Both the position numbers and the translations under genes were made by a program. The notes below the pieces were generated by a model, which did no database searches, had not been told where the DNA came from, and saw only the letters and a program-made list of their open reading frames with translations. This document shows, piece by piece, positions 10,289-18,739 of a DNA stretch of 64,000 bases; positions within the stretch are counted from its first letter, which is position 1; each line of letters begins with the position of its first letter. Source of the stretch: a virus; the IMG/VR virus record IMGVR_UViG_3300050821_003907, positions 62,001-126,000 of that record, one strand, 5' to 3'.

Positions 10289-10714
10289 ATGCCTGAGAAC
10301 CAGCCCCCACTTGAATCTCAGCCGAGCGTGCCTGAGAGTAACTTCATGCTTGCTGCCGAAAGGCAAGTTGACATACTTGTGGCAGCGGCTACTAGAGTGC
10401 CCAAACTACAGATTCGCGTCCTTGGTGCGGTGTGTGCTGCACTGCTAGTCATCTCTGGGGTACTCGGATACCTTGTAAGTCAGCAGTACAGCACAACGCA
10501 GGAACTGCGCAGGGATGCTGTGGTTAACTGCCAGTCAGGAAACGAGTTCAAAGCCGACCAGACTAGAATCTGGAATGAATTGATTAGTATCACCCCCGCG
10601 CCGAAGGATGCTAAGGGTCGAGCGTTCATAAGTAACTTCCGAGCTTTCGTTGAGCACGTAAATGCTCCTAAGAACTGTGCTCAGGCTTACAACGTGAAGG
10701 CAAGTGGGAAGTAA
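10289..10714 (+). CDS. Single-pass membrane protein
   Basis: This 141-residue protein has a short N-terminal segment and one transmembrane helix at about residues 45-67 (VLGAVCAALLVISGVLGYLV). An outer or periplasmic-side domain with two Cys (VNCQSGN ... KNCAQAY) follows. A TAGACT -10-like element lies at 10261-10266, but no strong ribosome-binding site is visible. Its stop abuts the stop of the convergent minus-strand block. Topology suggests a holin, antiholin or envelope accessory protein; the function is unassigned. Confidence 0.6.
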   Translation: MPENQPPLESQPSVPESNFMLAAERQVDILVAAATRVPKLQIRVLGAVCAALLVISGVLGYLVSQQYSTTQELRRDAVVNCQSGNEFKADQTRIWNELISITPAPKDAKGRAFISNFRAFVEHVNAPKNCAQAYNVKASGK

Positions 10715-11689
10715 TTACAGCTCATCGATAATCTGGTGTACGAGTTCCCCCATGCGCCTGACTTCTCGTACAGCCGTCCAGCCGGAATTAGTCTCCCAGA
10801 AACTGTCACCCAAGTCCCAGCGCAACGTAGCCAACTTGACCATCGCTTGCTGTAGCCACACTTTACCCATGGCAGCTACGTCTGAGTACCTGCCTGATGC
10901 ATAGGCGTAGTTCTTGTCGTAGCCGAAGTACGTGCGCATCGTACTCATGGAGGAGAATACCTTGACTGAAGGATAAAGCTGCTCTAGGTTTCCCTCAATT
11001 TCAGCAACCGCACAATCAATTAGGTCTTCAGGGATTTTAGCCTCTTCTTCCAGGCTTCGTCCTGTAATCTGAGCATGCGTATTAGCCGCACCTTCAGTCC
11101 GGAAATTAGGCTTACGCCATGAGCCCGTTATCTTATCGCTGTAACGCTTCCCGAAGTAACCATAATTCCGCTTGCGCTCTGCCTCCATGATGTCACGGAG
11201 ATGGTCCTTGTCTACCGCGAGGCCCTTAAGGCGCACTTTACCGCAGCGAAAGCCCTTCTCGCCAATCAGTACAGTGCCAAAACCTTCTACCACGCCTTGA
11301 ATGGTAATGGCCGTACTGTCGGCAATTACGCTAGCGTCAGCGGGCTTCCAGAAAGCCCAGAAACCACAACCGCAAGTAGGCTCAGGAGCGCTATGCTCAG
11401 GTAGCTTCCCGTACAGTCGCGCCCTGCGGCACTCACCTTCGTAGACGTCCTGGCCTGCATCCCAGCGGGTCCCGTAAGCGCCTATGAGCGCATCTTGCTT
11501 CGTCGGGTACATCTTCCACCAGCGGTAGCCTGTAACGCTGCCTATGGCCAGCTCTGGCTCTCCCGTGAAGCCCTTCATGGCTGAGCTGTTGTCCAGGTCT
11601 GCTGCCTGCCACTTACCGTAATCAGCATCGCGCACTTCATCGATGCTAGCGTTAAGCAGAAAGGTAATCTCGTCCAGCTCGTTACTCAT
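10715..11689 (-). CDS. Hypothetical protein, 324 residues
   Basis: The start is ATG 11689 (MSNELDEITFLL), just inside the end of the upstream small gene (8-base overlap). The sequence contains a Cys/Trp-rich patch (CGCGFWAFWKP), a basic central region (EAERKRNYGYFGKRYSD) and a C-terminal helical part. I recognise no family. It is the last gene of the leftward DNA-metabolism block and is translationally coupled to its neighbours, so a late role in that operon is possible. Confidence 0.6.
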   Translation of the reverse strand: MSNELDEITFLLNASIDEVRDADYGKWQAADLDNSSAMKGFTGEPELAIGSVTGYRWWKMYPTKQDALIGAYGTRWDAGQDVYEGECRRARLYGKLPEHSAPEPTCGCGFWAFWKPADASVIADSTAITIQGVVEGFGTVLIGEKGFRCGKVRLKGLAVDKDHLRDIMEAERKRNYGYFGKRYSDKITGSWRKPNFRTEGAANTHAQITGRSLEEEAKIPEDLIDCAVAEIEGNLEQLYPSVKVFSSMSTMRTYFGYDKNYAYASGRYSDVAAMGKVWLQQAMVKLATLRWDLGDSFWETNSGWTAVREVRRMGELVHQIIDEL

Positions 11690-11840
11690 ACTCAGCCTCA
11701 TCTATGGCCATGCACAAGTGCTCTAGGGTATCCATGTCCTTGTTCGAGACGTAAGAGTAACCGCAAAGCGGGGACTCCAGAGTCTCCATCTCTTCCCACA
11801 CAAAGCGGTAAAGGTTCTCCAGGGCTTGCGACCTACTCAT
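11682..11840 (-). CDS. 52-residue hypothetical protein
   Basis: The start is ATG 11840, inside the last codons of the helix-turn-helix gene, and the stop lies inside the next gene's start, as is typical of this operon. The product (MSRSQALENLYRFVWEEMETLE...) is acidic and helical. No family is recognised; the overlaps at both ends are the main support. Confidence 0.5.
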   Translation of the reverse strand: MSRSQALENLYRFVWEEMETLESPLCGYSYVSNKDMDTLEHLCMAIDEAEYE

Positions 11841-12144
11841 CCTCATCCCACAGCTCCTCAAGGTCTGGCATGTTAAGCTTCCGGCGTTCTGCCAGCATCT
11901 TAATGGCTAGTTTAGCTGCTTTGTTCGTCAGCAAGTCTTCAGGCCCTACGCCTAGTGCTATGAACAATCGCCTGAAGTAGGCTCCGGAGGGCCTGCGAAT
12001 GCCTCGTTCGTAAGAACTGATGCTCTCAACGGAAATGCCCGTGCGATGAGCCAGCTCAGTCTGAGTCATGCCTGCTACCTCGCGGCACACCTTAAGCTTC
12101 TCAGGGTCAATCCTGACGCCGCCCGTGAACGGCTTAGCTGGCAT
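11833..12144 (-). CDS. XRE-type helix-turn-helix DNA-binding protein
   Basis: This 103-residue protein has a Cro/CI-type helix-turn-helix at about residues 12-68 (VCREVAGMTQTELAHRTGIS, then SSYERGIRRPSG). The acidic C-terminus ends in ELWDEDE. ATG 12144 is preceded by GAGGAAC and overlaps the upstream gene by 11 bases. The family binds operator DNA as dimers. Here it lies within the operon rather than divergent from it, so it may regulate the block or host genes. It is not obviously an immunity repressor, since no integrase is visible. Confidence 0.8.
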   Translation of the reverse strand: MPAKPFTGGVRIDPEKLKVCREVAGMTQTELAHRTGISVESISSYERGIRRPSGAYFRRLFIALGVGPEDLLTNKAAKLAIKMLAERRKLNMPDLEELWDEDE

Positions 12145-12550
12145 GTTCCTCGCCTTTCTTTACTCCTGGCAGCCTGGTGAAAGAAGCCCCACGGCGAATG
12201 CTGTTCTTGACGAATCCCGGTTGCAGCAACCCGCAACGTTCCATGCACTTAAGAAGTTTCTTGTAGTCGTTCCACTCCAACTGCTGATTGAGGTAGAGAT
12301 GGTAATGGCCTGGCGTGGAAGACTCTACAAGAGCAGCCCTGTAGTCTATGTCCAGGACTGGCATGTGCTGGTTGTCTACGCCAAGTACCTTACTGGACAC
12401 CAATGTGGCCTCAGCTTCAGTGCAAACCTGGCGGTCGCCTAGCGCATTGTCAGGGTCAAGCTTCTGCGAGTCCCCCTGCAACGGTTTAAGTGCCCGGAAG
12501 GGCGTACGGCCCTTCATGAAGTACGGCCAAGAACTCAAGATTCCCCCCAC
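12134..12550 (-). CDS. Small conserved actinophage-type protein with primase-like DxD and SxPGHxH motifs
   Basis: This 138-residue protein carries VLDIDYRAALVESSTPGHYH, which combines a DxD and an S/T-x-x-G-x-x-H pattern. An ARGASFTRLPGVKK tail follows. Archaeo-eukaryotic primases use similar DxD and SxH elements, but they are normally further apart, so this resemblance is tentative. GTG 12550 overlaps the previous gene by 16 bases with GGTGA upstream; ATG 12517 is an alternative start. Proteins of this look are common in actinophage DNA-metabolism operons, but I know of no established function. Confidence 0.6.
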   Translation of the reverse strand: MGGILSSWPYFMKGRTPFRALKPLQGDSQKLDPDNALGDRQVCTEAEATLVSSKVLGVDNQHMPVLDIDYRAALVESSTPGHYHLYLNQQLEWNDYKKLLKCMERCGLLQPGFVKNSIRRGASFTRLPGVKKGEEHAS

Positions 12551-12783
12551 GTAAGGTCACCGCTGAAGCAAATTAGGCACTGTGCCCCACCCTGTTCCAA
12601 AATTTCCAGGCATTTCTGACACAAGAACAGGGCACCTGCTTCACCGCAAGAGCACTTAATGTGCAAGCGTACTACAGATGGCTCGCCACAAGGCTTGCCC
12701 TGAGCTACGGCATAAAATTCGCATGGAGGAGCGCTGTCCAGGTCTATTCCTGTAAGCTCTTCAATTTCTATAGTAGTGCTCAC
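12535..12783 (-). CDS. Small zinc-binding protein
   Basis: This 82-residue protein starts at GTG 12783, overlapping the upstream stop (GTGA). Several Cys pairs (CSCGEA, CQKC, CLIC) suggest one or two zinc sites. The N-terminus is acidic (TIEIEELTGIDLDS). It sits in a run of three Cys-rich genes and is probably a nucleic-acid or protein adaptor; no specific function is assigned. Confidence 0.6.
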   Translation of the reverse strand: MSTTIEIEELTGIDLDSAPPCEFYAVAQGKPCGEPSVVRLHIKCSCGEAGALFLCQKCLEILEQGGAQCLICFSGDLTWGES

Positions 12784-13103
12784 GCGTCGTCCACATCTGG
12801 TTGTGCCTTAGGATTAGCGAAGGTTACGTTATTGGCTATCATGTAATCGTACACGCAGTCCTCGCTGCAAAAATGCTGCGTCCCCTGCTCTTCCCATTCG
12901 ATGCAAGGATGTTCGGTAACAGGGCATTGAATATCGCATTGATGGCAAGTGAATACTTCACCTACCTTGCGCATCCACTCACTGCCGCACTCAGGCGTGC
13001 ACACGAACTGTATGCGTTCTCCCGCCATCTTTATCGGATGATAGCCATCTTCAAGAGACTTGGCGCAATTAGCGCACGACAGGTAACCCTCATACGCTTC
13101 CAC
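12780..13103 (-). CDS. Zinc-finger protein with multiple CxxC motifs
   Basis: This 107-residue protein starts at GTG 13103, overlapping the upstream TAG. Cys patterns CANCAKS, CTPECGSEW, CHQCDIQCP and CSEDCVYDYM suggest two treble-clef or MYM-like zinc fingers. It ends in an acidic tail (PDVDDA). It is coupled to the genes on both sides. The fold is inferred and the role is unknown. Confidence 0.6.
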   Translation of the reverse strand: MEAYEGYLSCANCAKSLEDGYHPIKMAGERIQFVCTPECGSEWMRKVGEVFTCHQCDIQCPVTEHPCIEWEEQGTQHFCSEDCVYDYMIANNVTFANPKAQPDVDDA

Positions 13104-13783
13104 TAGCCCTCCTCAGGTCGCTTGTCTCCCGGCCACACAGGCTTTACCGTGTCCGTGTCCAGCGTGTAGTCAGGACCGTACTCGTCCTCCACCAATGGTA
13201 GCTTAGGCCCCGTGCCTACCTGACCACCAAGGATAATGCCCTCAGGAAGCTCGTCAAGGCTCGTAGGCGCGTCTACAGGGTCGATGGATAGGTAGGAGTA
13301 GTCCTCATCGTCATCGTTCTCTGGGGGCCTTCCTGGCCCTCCCCAGCCGCTGTAGTCTTCTGGCTTCTCCCTGTACGCACCTTCGTTACGGAAGCCTACA
13401 TCTACACCAGGGTCAGGGTCTACGGTGTAGGGATTAGCCCGGACAGGAGCCTTAGGCTCTTCGAACTCTTCGTCTTCTGCGGAGAACTGCAATTCCTGGC
13501 GCTTGAGCTGGCGCATGATGTCCGCAGGAGACAGGGTTCTCGCGCCATTACCAGATGGACGGCTTGCCTGAGTACTGGGTGCGAGTGCCGCAGGCGCATC
13601 AGCCCCCCAATTCGGAGTCAGCTTGCAGGCATTGGTGGCTTCTCCCAGGCTCACGGCATGCTGCCATGTATCGCCAGGCCCAGGCACGGCTGCACGCAGC
13701 AAGTGAATCTCAGCGAGGCTGGCAGCCTCAGCTTCCGACTCTGCCGTTATTCCCGTGCCGCAGGTGCACGCTGCTATCCACAC
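13103..13783 (-). CDS. Acidic low-complexity protein of unknown function
   Basis: This 226-residue protein starts at GTG 13783, with AAGGAG ten bases upstream. The N-terminus has a CTCG motif and a helical region. From about residue 85 the sequence is acidic and proline-rich (SAEDEEFEEPKAP, NDDDEDYSYLSIDPVD), probably disordered. Such acidic tails often bind partner proteins, including ssDNA-binding or replication proteins, but no homology is evident. Confidence 0.55.
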   Translation of the reverse strand: MWIAACTCGTGITAESEAEAASLAEIHLLRAAVPGPGDTWQHAVSLGEATNACKLTPNWGADAPAALAPSTQASRPSGNGARTLSPADIMRQLKRQELQFSAEDEEFEEPKAPVRANPYTVDPDPGVDVGFRNEGAYREKPEDYSGWGGPGRPPENDDDEDYSYLSIDPVDAPTSLDELPEGIILGGQVGTGPKLPLVEDEYGPDYTLDTDTVKPVWPGDKRPEEG

Positions 13784-13798
13784 TTTCCGTTCAACTCC

Positions 13799-14080
13799 TT
13801 ATGCTCGATTCGTATTCCCGTCACCACGGGCATTCAGCTTGCCAGGAGACGGGAAGTTAAGGCCAATTATCGAATCTTCATGGTCACCTTCGTGACCACT
13901 TTCAAGGCAGCACCTTACGCGGCGCATCACGCCTTTAAGGTCATCCTTCCACGATTCAGTAGCGCACGAAGCATAAGGAGGTGGATACCGCTTGATAATA
14001 GTTACGCCAGTCCTGCACTTCAAGCACAGGATTTGGGCCTTTTTCTTGGAAGTTACGAAACCTTCCTTATTTGCCTGCAC
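13799..14080 (-). CDS. Small Cys/His-rich protein
   Basis: This 93-residue protein has CLKC near the N-terminus and VRCCLESGHEGDHED in the middle. The latter is a Cys/His pattern that recurs in small actinophage zinc proteins. The best start is GTG 14080, though no good ribosome-binding site is visible. The 70 bases between this gene and the HNH gene show no clear feature. Confidence 0.5.
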   Translation of the reverse strand: MQANKEGFVTSKKKAQILCLKCRTGVTIIKRYPPPYASCATESWKDDLKGVMRRVRCCLESGHEGDHEDSIIGLNFPSPGKLNARGDGNTNRA

Positions 14081-14150
14081 TCCGGGAAGAATTGCGAGGC
14101 ACCCGCAGGATAGCCTGAAGGTGAAAGCTGAAGGGGTTGCCCTAGCGATT

Positions 14151-14963
14151 TTAGCTCACCCCGTTAAGACGTTCAGGGGCGTACAGGCGCAACAATTCTT
14201 CAGCCCACTGCAATTTATCTGCCACACGCTGACCTGGCGGTTGACGGATGCTCCACAATTCTAGGTTTTCAGGGCGATTGTCATCACGTACACCATTAAT
14301 GTGATGGGGTGATTCGTGAGGCAACAGCTCACGCCCTAGAACGCGCATCAGTACTAGGCGATGTTCTCCTACCTTAACTAGGTCACCTTTAGGACCTCGC
14401 CATTGCCAGGTAATGTACCCATCCGATTCCTTAAGCCTAACAGGACAAGGACAGAGTGAAAGTAGTCCCTGGAACGGTCGTTTAGGGACACTAGTAATTT
14501 TCCGTTCACATCCACACCTAGTGTCCTGCACTAGGTATTCGTGCCCACCCTTAAAGTGCCTAAGGTATTTGATTACCCTGAAGTGGCCTACTAGCGTGCC
14601 CTCCTGCCACCGTGGCGGATTAGCAACACGCTTGCGGACGGGACTACATGCAATACAGCACTTGCTTTTTGCTAGTTTAACGGAAGATAGCAAGCGTGTA
14701 TTTTCGTTCCCGCAATCAGGGCACTCTAGGATTACCTTCAAACCTCCGGGACCATCGGGCAACAGCGCTGCTATTACTCGTTGACCATTCAGATACTCAG
14801 GCACGGGACCTAGCGTCAAGTGCAGTCCCAGCTTAGTTGTCCGATGGTACACCGAATTCGTTGTACGTCCTAGTTTTTGCGCCACTTCGGGCACCGTAAG
14901 CCCCGCACTCACCAGCGAATGCAGATGAGCTTCTTCATCAGGGGTCCAGAGCTTGTACGTCAT
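14151..14963 (-). CDS. HNH homing-endonuclease-like protein with N-terminal HTH
   Basis: This 270-residue protein begins with a SANT/Myb-like or resolvase-type helix-turn-helix (LWTPDEEAHLHSLVSAG ... KLGRTTNSVYHRT, residues 4-45). A Cys-rich middle follows (CPDCGNENT, CCIACSP), then a C-terminal HNH domain (GEHRLVLMRVLGRELL, HESPHHINGVRDDNRPENLE). The gene at 45679 has the same architecture and a near-identical HNH core, so the two are paralogues. It sits just after thyX, and a TAGACT hexamer overlaps the thyX stop. It is probably a free-standing homing endonuclease. Confidence 0.85.
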   Translation of the reverse strand: MTYKLWTPDEEAHLHSLVSAGLTVPEVAQKLGRTTNSVYHRTTKLGLHLTLGPVPEYLNGQRVIAALLPDGPGGLKVILECPDCGNENTRLLSSVKLAKSKCCIACSPVRKRVANPPRWQEGTLVGHFRVIKYLRHFKGGHEYLVQDTRCGCERKITSVPKRPFQGLLSLCPCPVRLKESDGYITWQWRGPKGDLVKVGEHRLVLMRVLGRELLPHESPHHINGVRDDNRPENLELWSIRQPPGQRVADKLQWAEELLRLYAPERLNGVS

Positions 14964-14975
14964 AGTGTCATTAGT

Positions 14976-15764
14976 CTACACCTTACGATGAGCCGGAATC
15001 CACTCGCCATTTTCCTCACGGGTAAAGTCTTGCATTAGCTTAGGGACTTCTGTCTTCATGGTTTTCGCGATGGCATCGAATACCAGGCGAATTTCCTCTT
15101 CAGCTCCTGCCGCTGTGCGAACCTCAATAACGTGCCTGAGCGTACGGATGTTGGCTGTCCAGAGAAGAGAAGTGGCTACACCATCAGGCGCAAAACGCCG
15201 CATGAACGAGGTCTTAGCCTTCTTCTCGTGGAATGGAACCCCATCATCGTCCAGCTTGAAGTGCTCGGCCATCCACTTCTGGTGCTTTTCCAGCATGTGC
15301 AGGACCTGAAGAGATTCCTCGTACAGCTCAGGGTCGTCCTTAGCCCATTGCGGCAGCCAGAACGGGATGTCTGTTAGGCGAACGAATCGCATTGACTCCT
15401 GGCTGATAGCGCAGCCAGCGCGATGCCGGACAAGCTCGTGAGTGAAAACACGGCTTACGTTGTGCAAGGCGAATGAGAAATTAGCGTGCTCAACCACGCT
15501 GCCGTGACCGCTCTTGAGGATGTTCTTGAAGTACTCAGCCTTGTCGGTGCGTACCTTGGTGACGTTAGGGTTAAGTCCTGGCTCGAAGGAACGGTAGCAA
15601 AGACGACCACCGAACTCCACCAAGTCCTCAGCATCTGAACCGAACTCATAAAGAGTATCCATCCAGTTTTCGCCACCTACAAGTTCTAGGTAGCGAGCAA
15701 CCTCATCGTAGTCCACCTCAGGCTGGGCAATAAGGAAGACTTCAGGCTCTACGAAACGCGGCAT
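14976..15764 (-). CDS. thyX: Flavin-dependent thymidylate synthase ThyX
   Basis: This 262-residue protein starts at ATG 15764 with TAGGAG upstream. ThyX converts dUMP to dTMP using FAD, NADPH and methylene-tetrahydrofolate. The signature region reads ELVRHRAGCAISQESMRFVR. The usual family pattern is RHR-x7-S; here eight residues separate RHR from the matching Ser, a one-residue difference seen directly. GSVVEHANFSF and RRFAPDGVATSL fit other family segments. The length is normal. It lies in the leftward nucleotide and DNA block and, with the class II RNR at 42-44 kb, would supply dTTP precursors. Confidence 0.93.
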   Translation of the reverse strand: MPRFVEPEVFLIAQPEVDYDEVARYLELVGGENWMDTLYEFGSDAEDLVEFGGRLCYRSFEPGLNPNVTKVRTDKAEYFKNILKSGHGSVVEHANFSFALHNVSRVFTHELVRHRAGCAISQESMRFVRLTDIPFWLPQWAKDDPELYEESLQVLHMLEKHQKWMAEHFKLDDDGVPFHEKKAKTSFMRRFAPDGVATSLLWTANIRTLRHVIEVRTAAGAEEEIRLVFDAIAKTMKTEVPKLMQDFTREENGEWIPAHRKV

Positions 15765-15772
15765 TCTTACTC

Positions 15773-16228
15773 CTAGTAGAGTGGGTCCTTGCAACCGCCG
15801 TCGCGAACGGCGGTGAACAGCATGTGCCCGAGGGCGTCCCTGGCGTCCTTAAACTTAGGACCGAGCGGGAATTGCACAGCCTTAAGCCGGTTGGTAGTAA
15901 GCCAGGGCTTCATCATAGCGGCAGGTCGCGCATGCCATGTGCACCCTGGAGTGTGTGCGAAGTAAGCCTCAACCATGTTGAGCACGAACCTGGCTACTTC
16001 TGCATCCTTGCCTTTACCACCCGCGCCACGACCTGCTACGAACTTCTCGCCTTGAATGAACCATTCATCCTTAGGGAACAAGCGCATAAGACTGCGTACC
16101 TGAAACTCGACAGTAGAGGCGTGACATTGTACGATTCCGTCTATCGCGGGCTTGTCATTATCACCCTTGTGACCCCAGACTAGGCCAGTGGATGGCCCTA
16201 CATCGATACCAAGATATCTAGTTGTCAC
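15773..16228 (-). CDS. RuvC-like Holliday-junction resolvase
   Basis: This 151-residue protein starts at GTG 16228 with AAGGAG seven bases upstream. The RNase H-fold first strand and acidic residue are clear (YLGIDVGPSTGLVWG, Asp9). A glutamate follows in FIQGEKFVAGRG, and a C-terminal acidic pair lies in KDARDALGHML. This matches small phage RuvC-like resolvases that cut branched DNA during replication and packaging. It overlaps the preceding GIY-YIG gene by four bases and precedes thyX. Confidence 0.75.
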   Translation of the reverse strand: MTTRYLGIDVGPSTGLVWGHKGDNDKPAIDGIVQCHASTVEFQVRSLMRLFPKDEWFIQGEKFVAGRGAGGKGKDAEVARFVLNMVEAYFAHTPGCTWHARPAAMMKPWLTTNRLKAVQFPLGPKFKDARDALGHMLFTAVRDGGCKDPLY

Positions 16229-16788
16229 AAAAATACTCCTTGTACAGGCAAAATACTACGTATAAATGGTAGTGCATTATCTCGAAAGTACTCATGACCG
16301 CGAATAGGTTGAAATCCGCAATTCCGCAAAAGTATTTTCATGGTGTCTTCTAGTTGGCGTGCACGCGAAAAGTTCTTGTGAATATATACAATTTCGGTAA
16401 AACCGTCACGCTTATGCGTATTTAGCCTATCGGAACCGTTCCCGCTAGTTATACCGAATTTGACTATCTGAGTGTACGGATTACGCACGACGTAAAAAAC
16501 GTCTGAAGGGGTCCGTATACATTGACTACACAGTCCTTGTCGTCTTTGCAGTACAGAGGGCCGTGGAGAACAAAGGTGCTTATTTGCGCACATAACATCG
16601 TGTGGACTAAGTGCCCCCTTCCATTCCTGATATGCACACGTACCTTGCTGTTCTTTAACTGTTAGGCGAAAAGCCGCTTCAGCTGCAAGGGACGACAATT
16701 TCCTACCCGCAGGAGGAGTTCCTGCAAAAGCTACCCTAATAAGGTCAGGATTCTTAATCACACGCTCAGGTGTCACACAGGACCTCAC
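16225..16788 (-). CDS. GIY-YIG endonuclease with one N-terminal zinc module
   Basis: This 187-residue protein is best started at GTG 16788. It has one Cys/His module (GTCAYQEWKG ... CANKHLCSPRP ... GLCSQC, residues 49-92). A GIY-YIG-type nuclease domain follows (DVFYVVRNPYTQIVKFGITS, DRLNTHKRDGF, ARQLEDTMKILL, RGHEYF). Its domain order and sequence match the last part of the 34786 gene, which carries four zinc modules. Codons are more AT-rich than those of its neighbours. It was probably acquired as a mobile homing-type gene between the SNF2 helicase and the resolvase. Confidence 0.8.
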   Translation of the reverse strand: MRSCVTPERVIKNPDLIRVAFAGTPPAGRKLSSLAAEAAFRLTVKEQQGTCAYQEWKGALSPHDVMCANKHLCSPRPSVLQRRQGLCSQCIRTPSDVFYVVRNPYTQIVKFGITSGNGSDRLNTHKRDGFTEIVYIHKNFSRARQLEDTMKILLRNCGFQPIRGHEYFRDNALPFIRSILPVQGVFL

Positions 16789-16805
16789 ACAGTACTAGTT
16801 CGGAC

Positions 16806-18731
16806 CTAATTGACATGTAGCGGCTCCCCACCAAGCAATTCGCGCACAATGCGTGGGTCCTGAATTAGTTCGCTAAGGTTCTGTGCCTTTTCCTTCAAGG
16901 CCATTCGCACCTTGGACTCGATAGTATTTCGGGCCACCACGTCGATGATGTTCACAGGTTCTAGCTGGCCTCTTCTATGTAGTCGGTCCTCAGACTGTGC
17001 GGCCTGCCAGTAAGCCCATGGGCGCTCCAGGAACACCGCAGTATGTGATTTAGTTAGGGTAATACCCACGCCGCCAGCCTGAGTAGTCACGCACATCAGG
17101 TCAAACTGACCGTCTTGGAAGCCCTGACGAGCAGCCGTGCGCTGCTTCTGGGTCTGTCCACCTACGATGTATGCCACACGATAACCCTCGCGCTCAGCGC
17201 GCTTACCAGCTAGTTCCATGAGCTGACGATGAGGACTGAACGTGACAATGGGACTGCCCTGACTGTCGTCCAGGATTTCCATCAGCACGTCTACCTTCCA
17301 AGATGGTTCCTTCATGTCAACGTGGACCTTGGGAATCATCAAACCGAAGGTTTCGCTCTTAGGGCGGTCGTCTAGCTCTTCAGTAATCGTAACGTCGCAT
17401 GCGGCACTTGCTAGCTGAGACAACCGCTGCATCTGCGCTAGCGTAGACATCACTGGCAACGGCTCATCAGAGTCCGGCAAATGCGCAATCATGTCCTTGG
17501 CCATCTCATCGTAAGCAGCACGCCATGCTGGCGGAATGTCCACTACTCGCGTTGAATACGCCTTGGGCGGAAGGTCTGTAAGAACATCAGTTTTGGACAC
17601 GCGCCGCATCGTGCCCTGCATCAGCGTATAGAACTCTTCCTTAGTATGAGGACTAAGTCCGCTGACGATATCCTGGTAATCAGTTGCCACGAAATCCGCG
17701 TAGCGTTCCTTGTAACGGTCCTGGTTCGGGAACGAGCGAGTGTCGATGATTGTCAACCCACGCCAAAAACCCCTGATGTCCCGCGTAATAGGAGTTCCTG
17801 ACATCAAGATAGCGTTGTCCACTACCTTAGCGATACGACCTGCCGCTACTGATTGCTTGGTAGTGGTGTTGCACAGCGAGTGTGCCTCATCGATGACTAT
17901 GCTCTTAGGTGTCAAGTGCATCAGAAGAGGTGGAAGCTGCTTACTGTTCTTGTCTTCCTCTTCAGGAAGATACGCTTTACCGCAGTGCTTACACCTGTCA
18001 GGGAAACCCGCAACGAACTTAAGGTCACGGTTCTTAGTCCAGCGCACTGACTTAGGAGGGTCACACTCACACCACGCTAGGTGCGGGATGTTCATGTCAG
18101 CCCGGAACACGTCATAAGACATGACGTAGATGTTGTAGCGACTGCTAAGCTTTCGCCTGTTACCCCCGCGATACGCGGCCTTTGACCAGCTAGGGAAGCA
18201 TTCTTCTAGCTCTTCCAGCCACGGGTCTACCACAGAAGCAGGGCACACCACGATAGCAGGAAACGGGTCAATACCTTGTTCGCGCATCTCCGCTAGCGTA
18301 AGGAGAGCAGTGCACGTTTTCCCAGTACCCATATCGTCAGCAAAAAAGAACCGACGATTCATAGCACCTACGAAAGCACCTGCCTCCTGGTGCGGCATAG
18401 GTATACGTTCACCTTCGAACGAAGCCTTAAGCGCACCTTCAGTAGTCCCGCGACGAACTACCTCATCAAATATCCACTGGGTAAGTGCCTGGTCAGGCTG
18501 CCACACGTGTCCACGTGCAGGCAGTGCGTTAGCTAGTTGGCTTACAACTGCCCATGTACAAGGAAGAGTAAGCTCTCCGCTGTCATCGCGCGTCTTTTGA
18601 GGGAGCGCAGTAAGCTGCTTGAACGCAGTTACTATCTCCCCCATCTGCCAGTCTAGGCCCTCAACGCTAAGCCTGATGTCATCCCCGTCAAGTCGTCCAT
18701 GGACGACTCCGGGAGCATAACGCGCGTCCAC
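16806..18731 (-). CDS. SNF2-family DNA helicase/translocase
   Basis: This protein has 641 residues from GTG 18731, chosen because AAGGA lies five bases upstream and the start follows the previous stop at 18740. SF2 motifs are complete: FADDMGTGKTCTA (Walker A), SIVIDEAHSL (DEAH), LMSGTPITRD (III), VTTQAGGVGITLT (V) and QSEDRLHRRGQ (VI). A Cys pair insert (CECDPP ... CKHCGKAYL) probably binds zinc. Phage SNF2 proteins act on DNA during replication or recombination. Its place beside RuvC-like and Cas4-like genes fits this. Confidence 0.92.
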   Translation of the reverse strand: MDARYAPGVVHGRLDGDDIRLSVEGLDWQMGEIVTAFKQLTALPQKTRDDSGELTLPCTWAVVSQLANALPARGHVWQPDQALTQWIFDEVVRRGTTEGALKASFEGERIPMPHQEAGAFVGAMNRRFFFADDMGTGKTCTALLTLAEMREQGIDPFPAIVVCPASVVDPWLEELEECFPSWSKAAYRGGNRRKLSSRYNIYVMSYDVFRADMNIPHLAWCECDPPKSVRWTKNRDLKFVAGFPDRCKHCGKAYLPEEEDKNSKQLPPLLMHLTPKSIVIDEAHSLCNTTTKQSVAAGRIAKVVDNAILMSGTPITRDIRGFWRGLTIIDTRSFPNQDRYKERYADFVATDYQDIVSGLSPHTKEEFYTLMQGTMRRVSKTDVLTDLPPKAYSTRVVDIPPAWRAAYDEMAKDMIAHLPDSDEPLPVMSTLAQMQRLSQLASAACDVTITEELDDRPKSETFGLMIPKVHVDMKEPSWKVDVLMEILDDSQGSPIVTFSPHRQLMELAGKRAEREGYRVAYIVGGQTQKQRTAARQGFQDGQFDLMCVTTQAGGVGITLTKSHTAVFLERPWAYWQAAQSEDRLHRRGQLEPVNIIDVVARNTIESKVRMALKEKAQNLSELIQDPRIVRELLGGEPLHVN

Positions 18732-18739
18732 TGCGTTCC

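Noticed and set aside
14963-14990. TAGACT before the minus-strand HNH gene as a leaderless promoter
   Set aside because: The hexamer includes the thyX stop codon, is nine bases from ATG, and has no -35, so it is not reliable.
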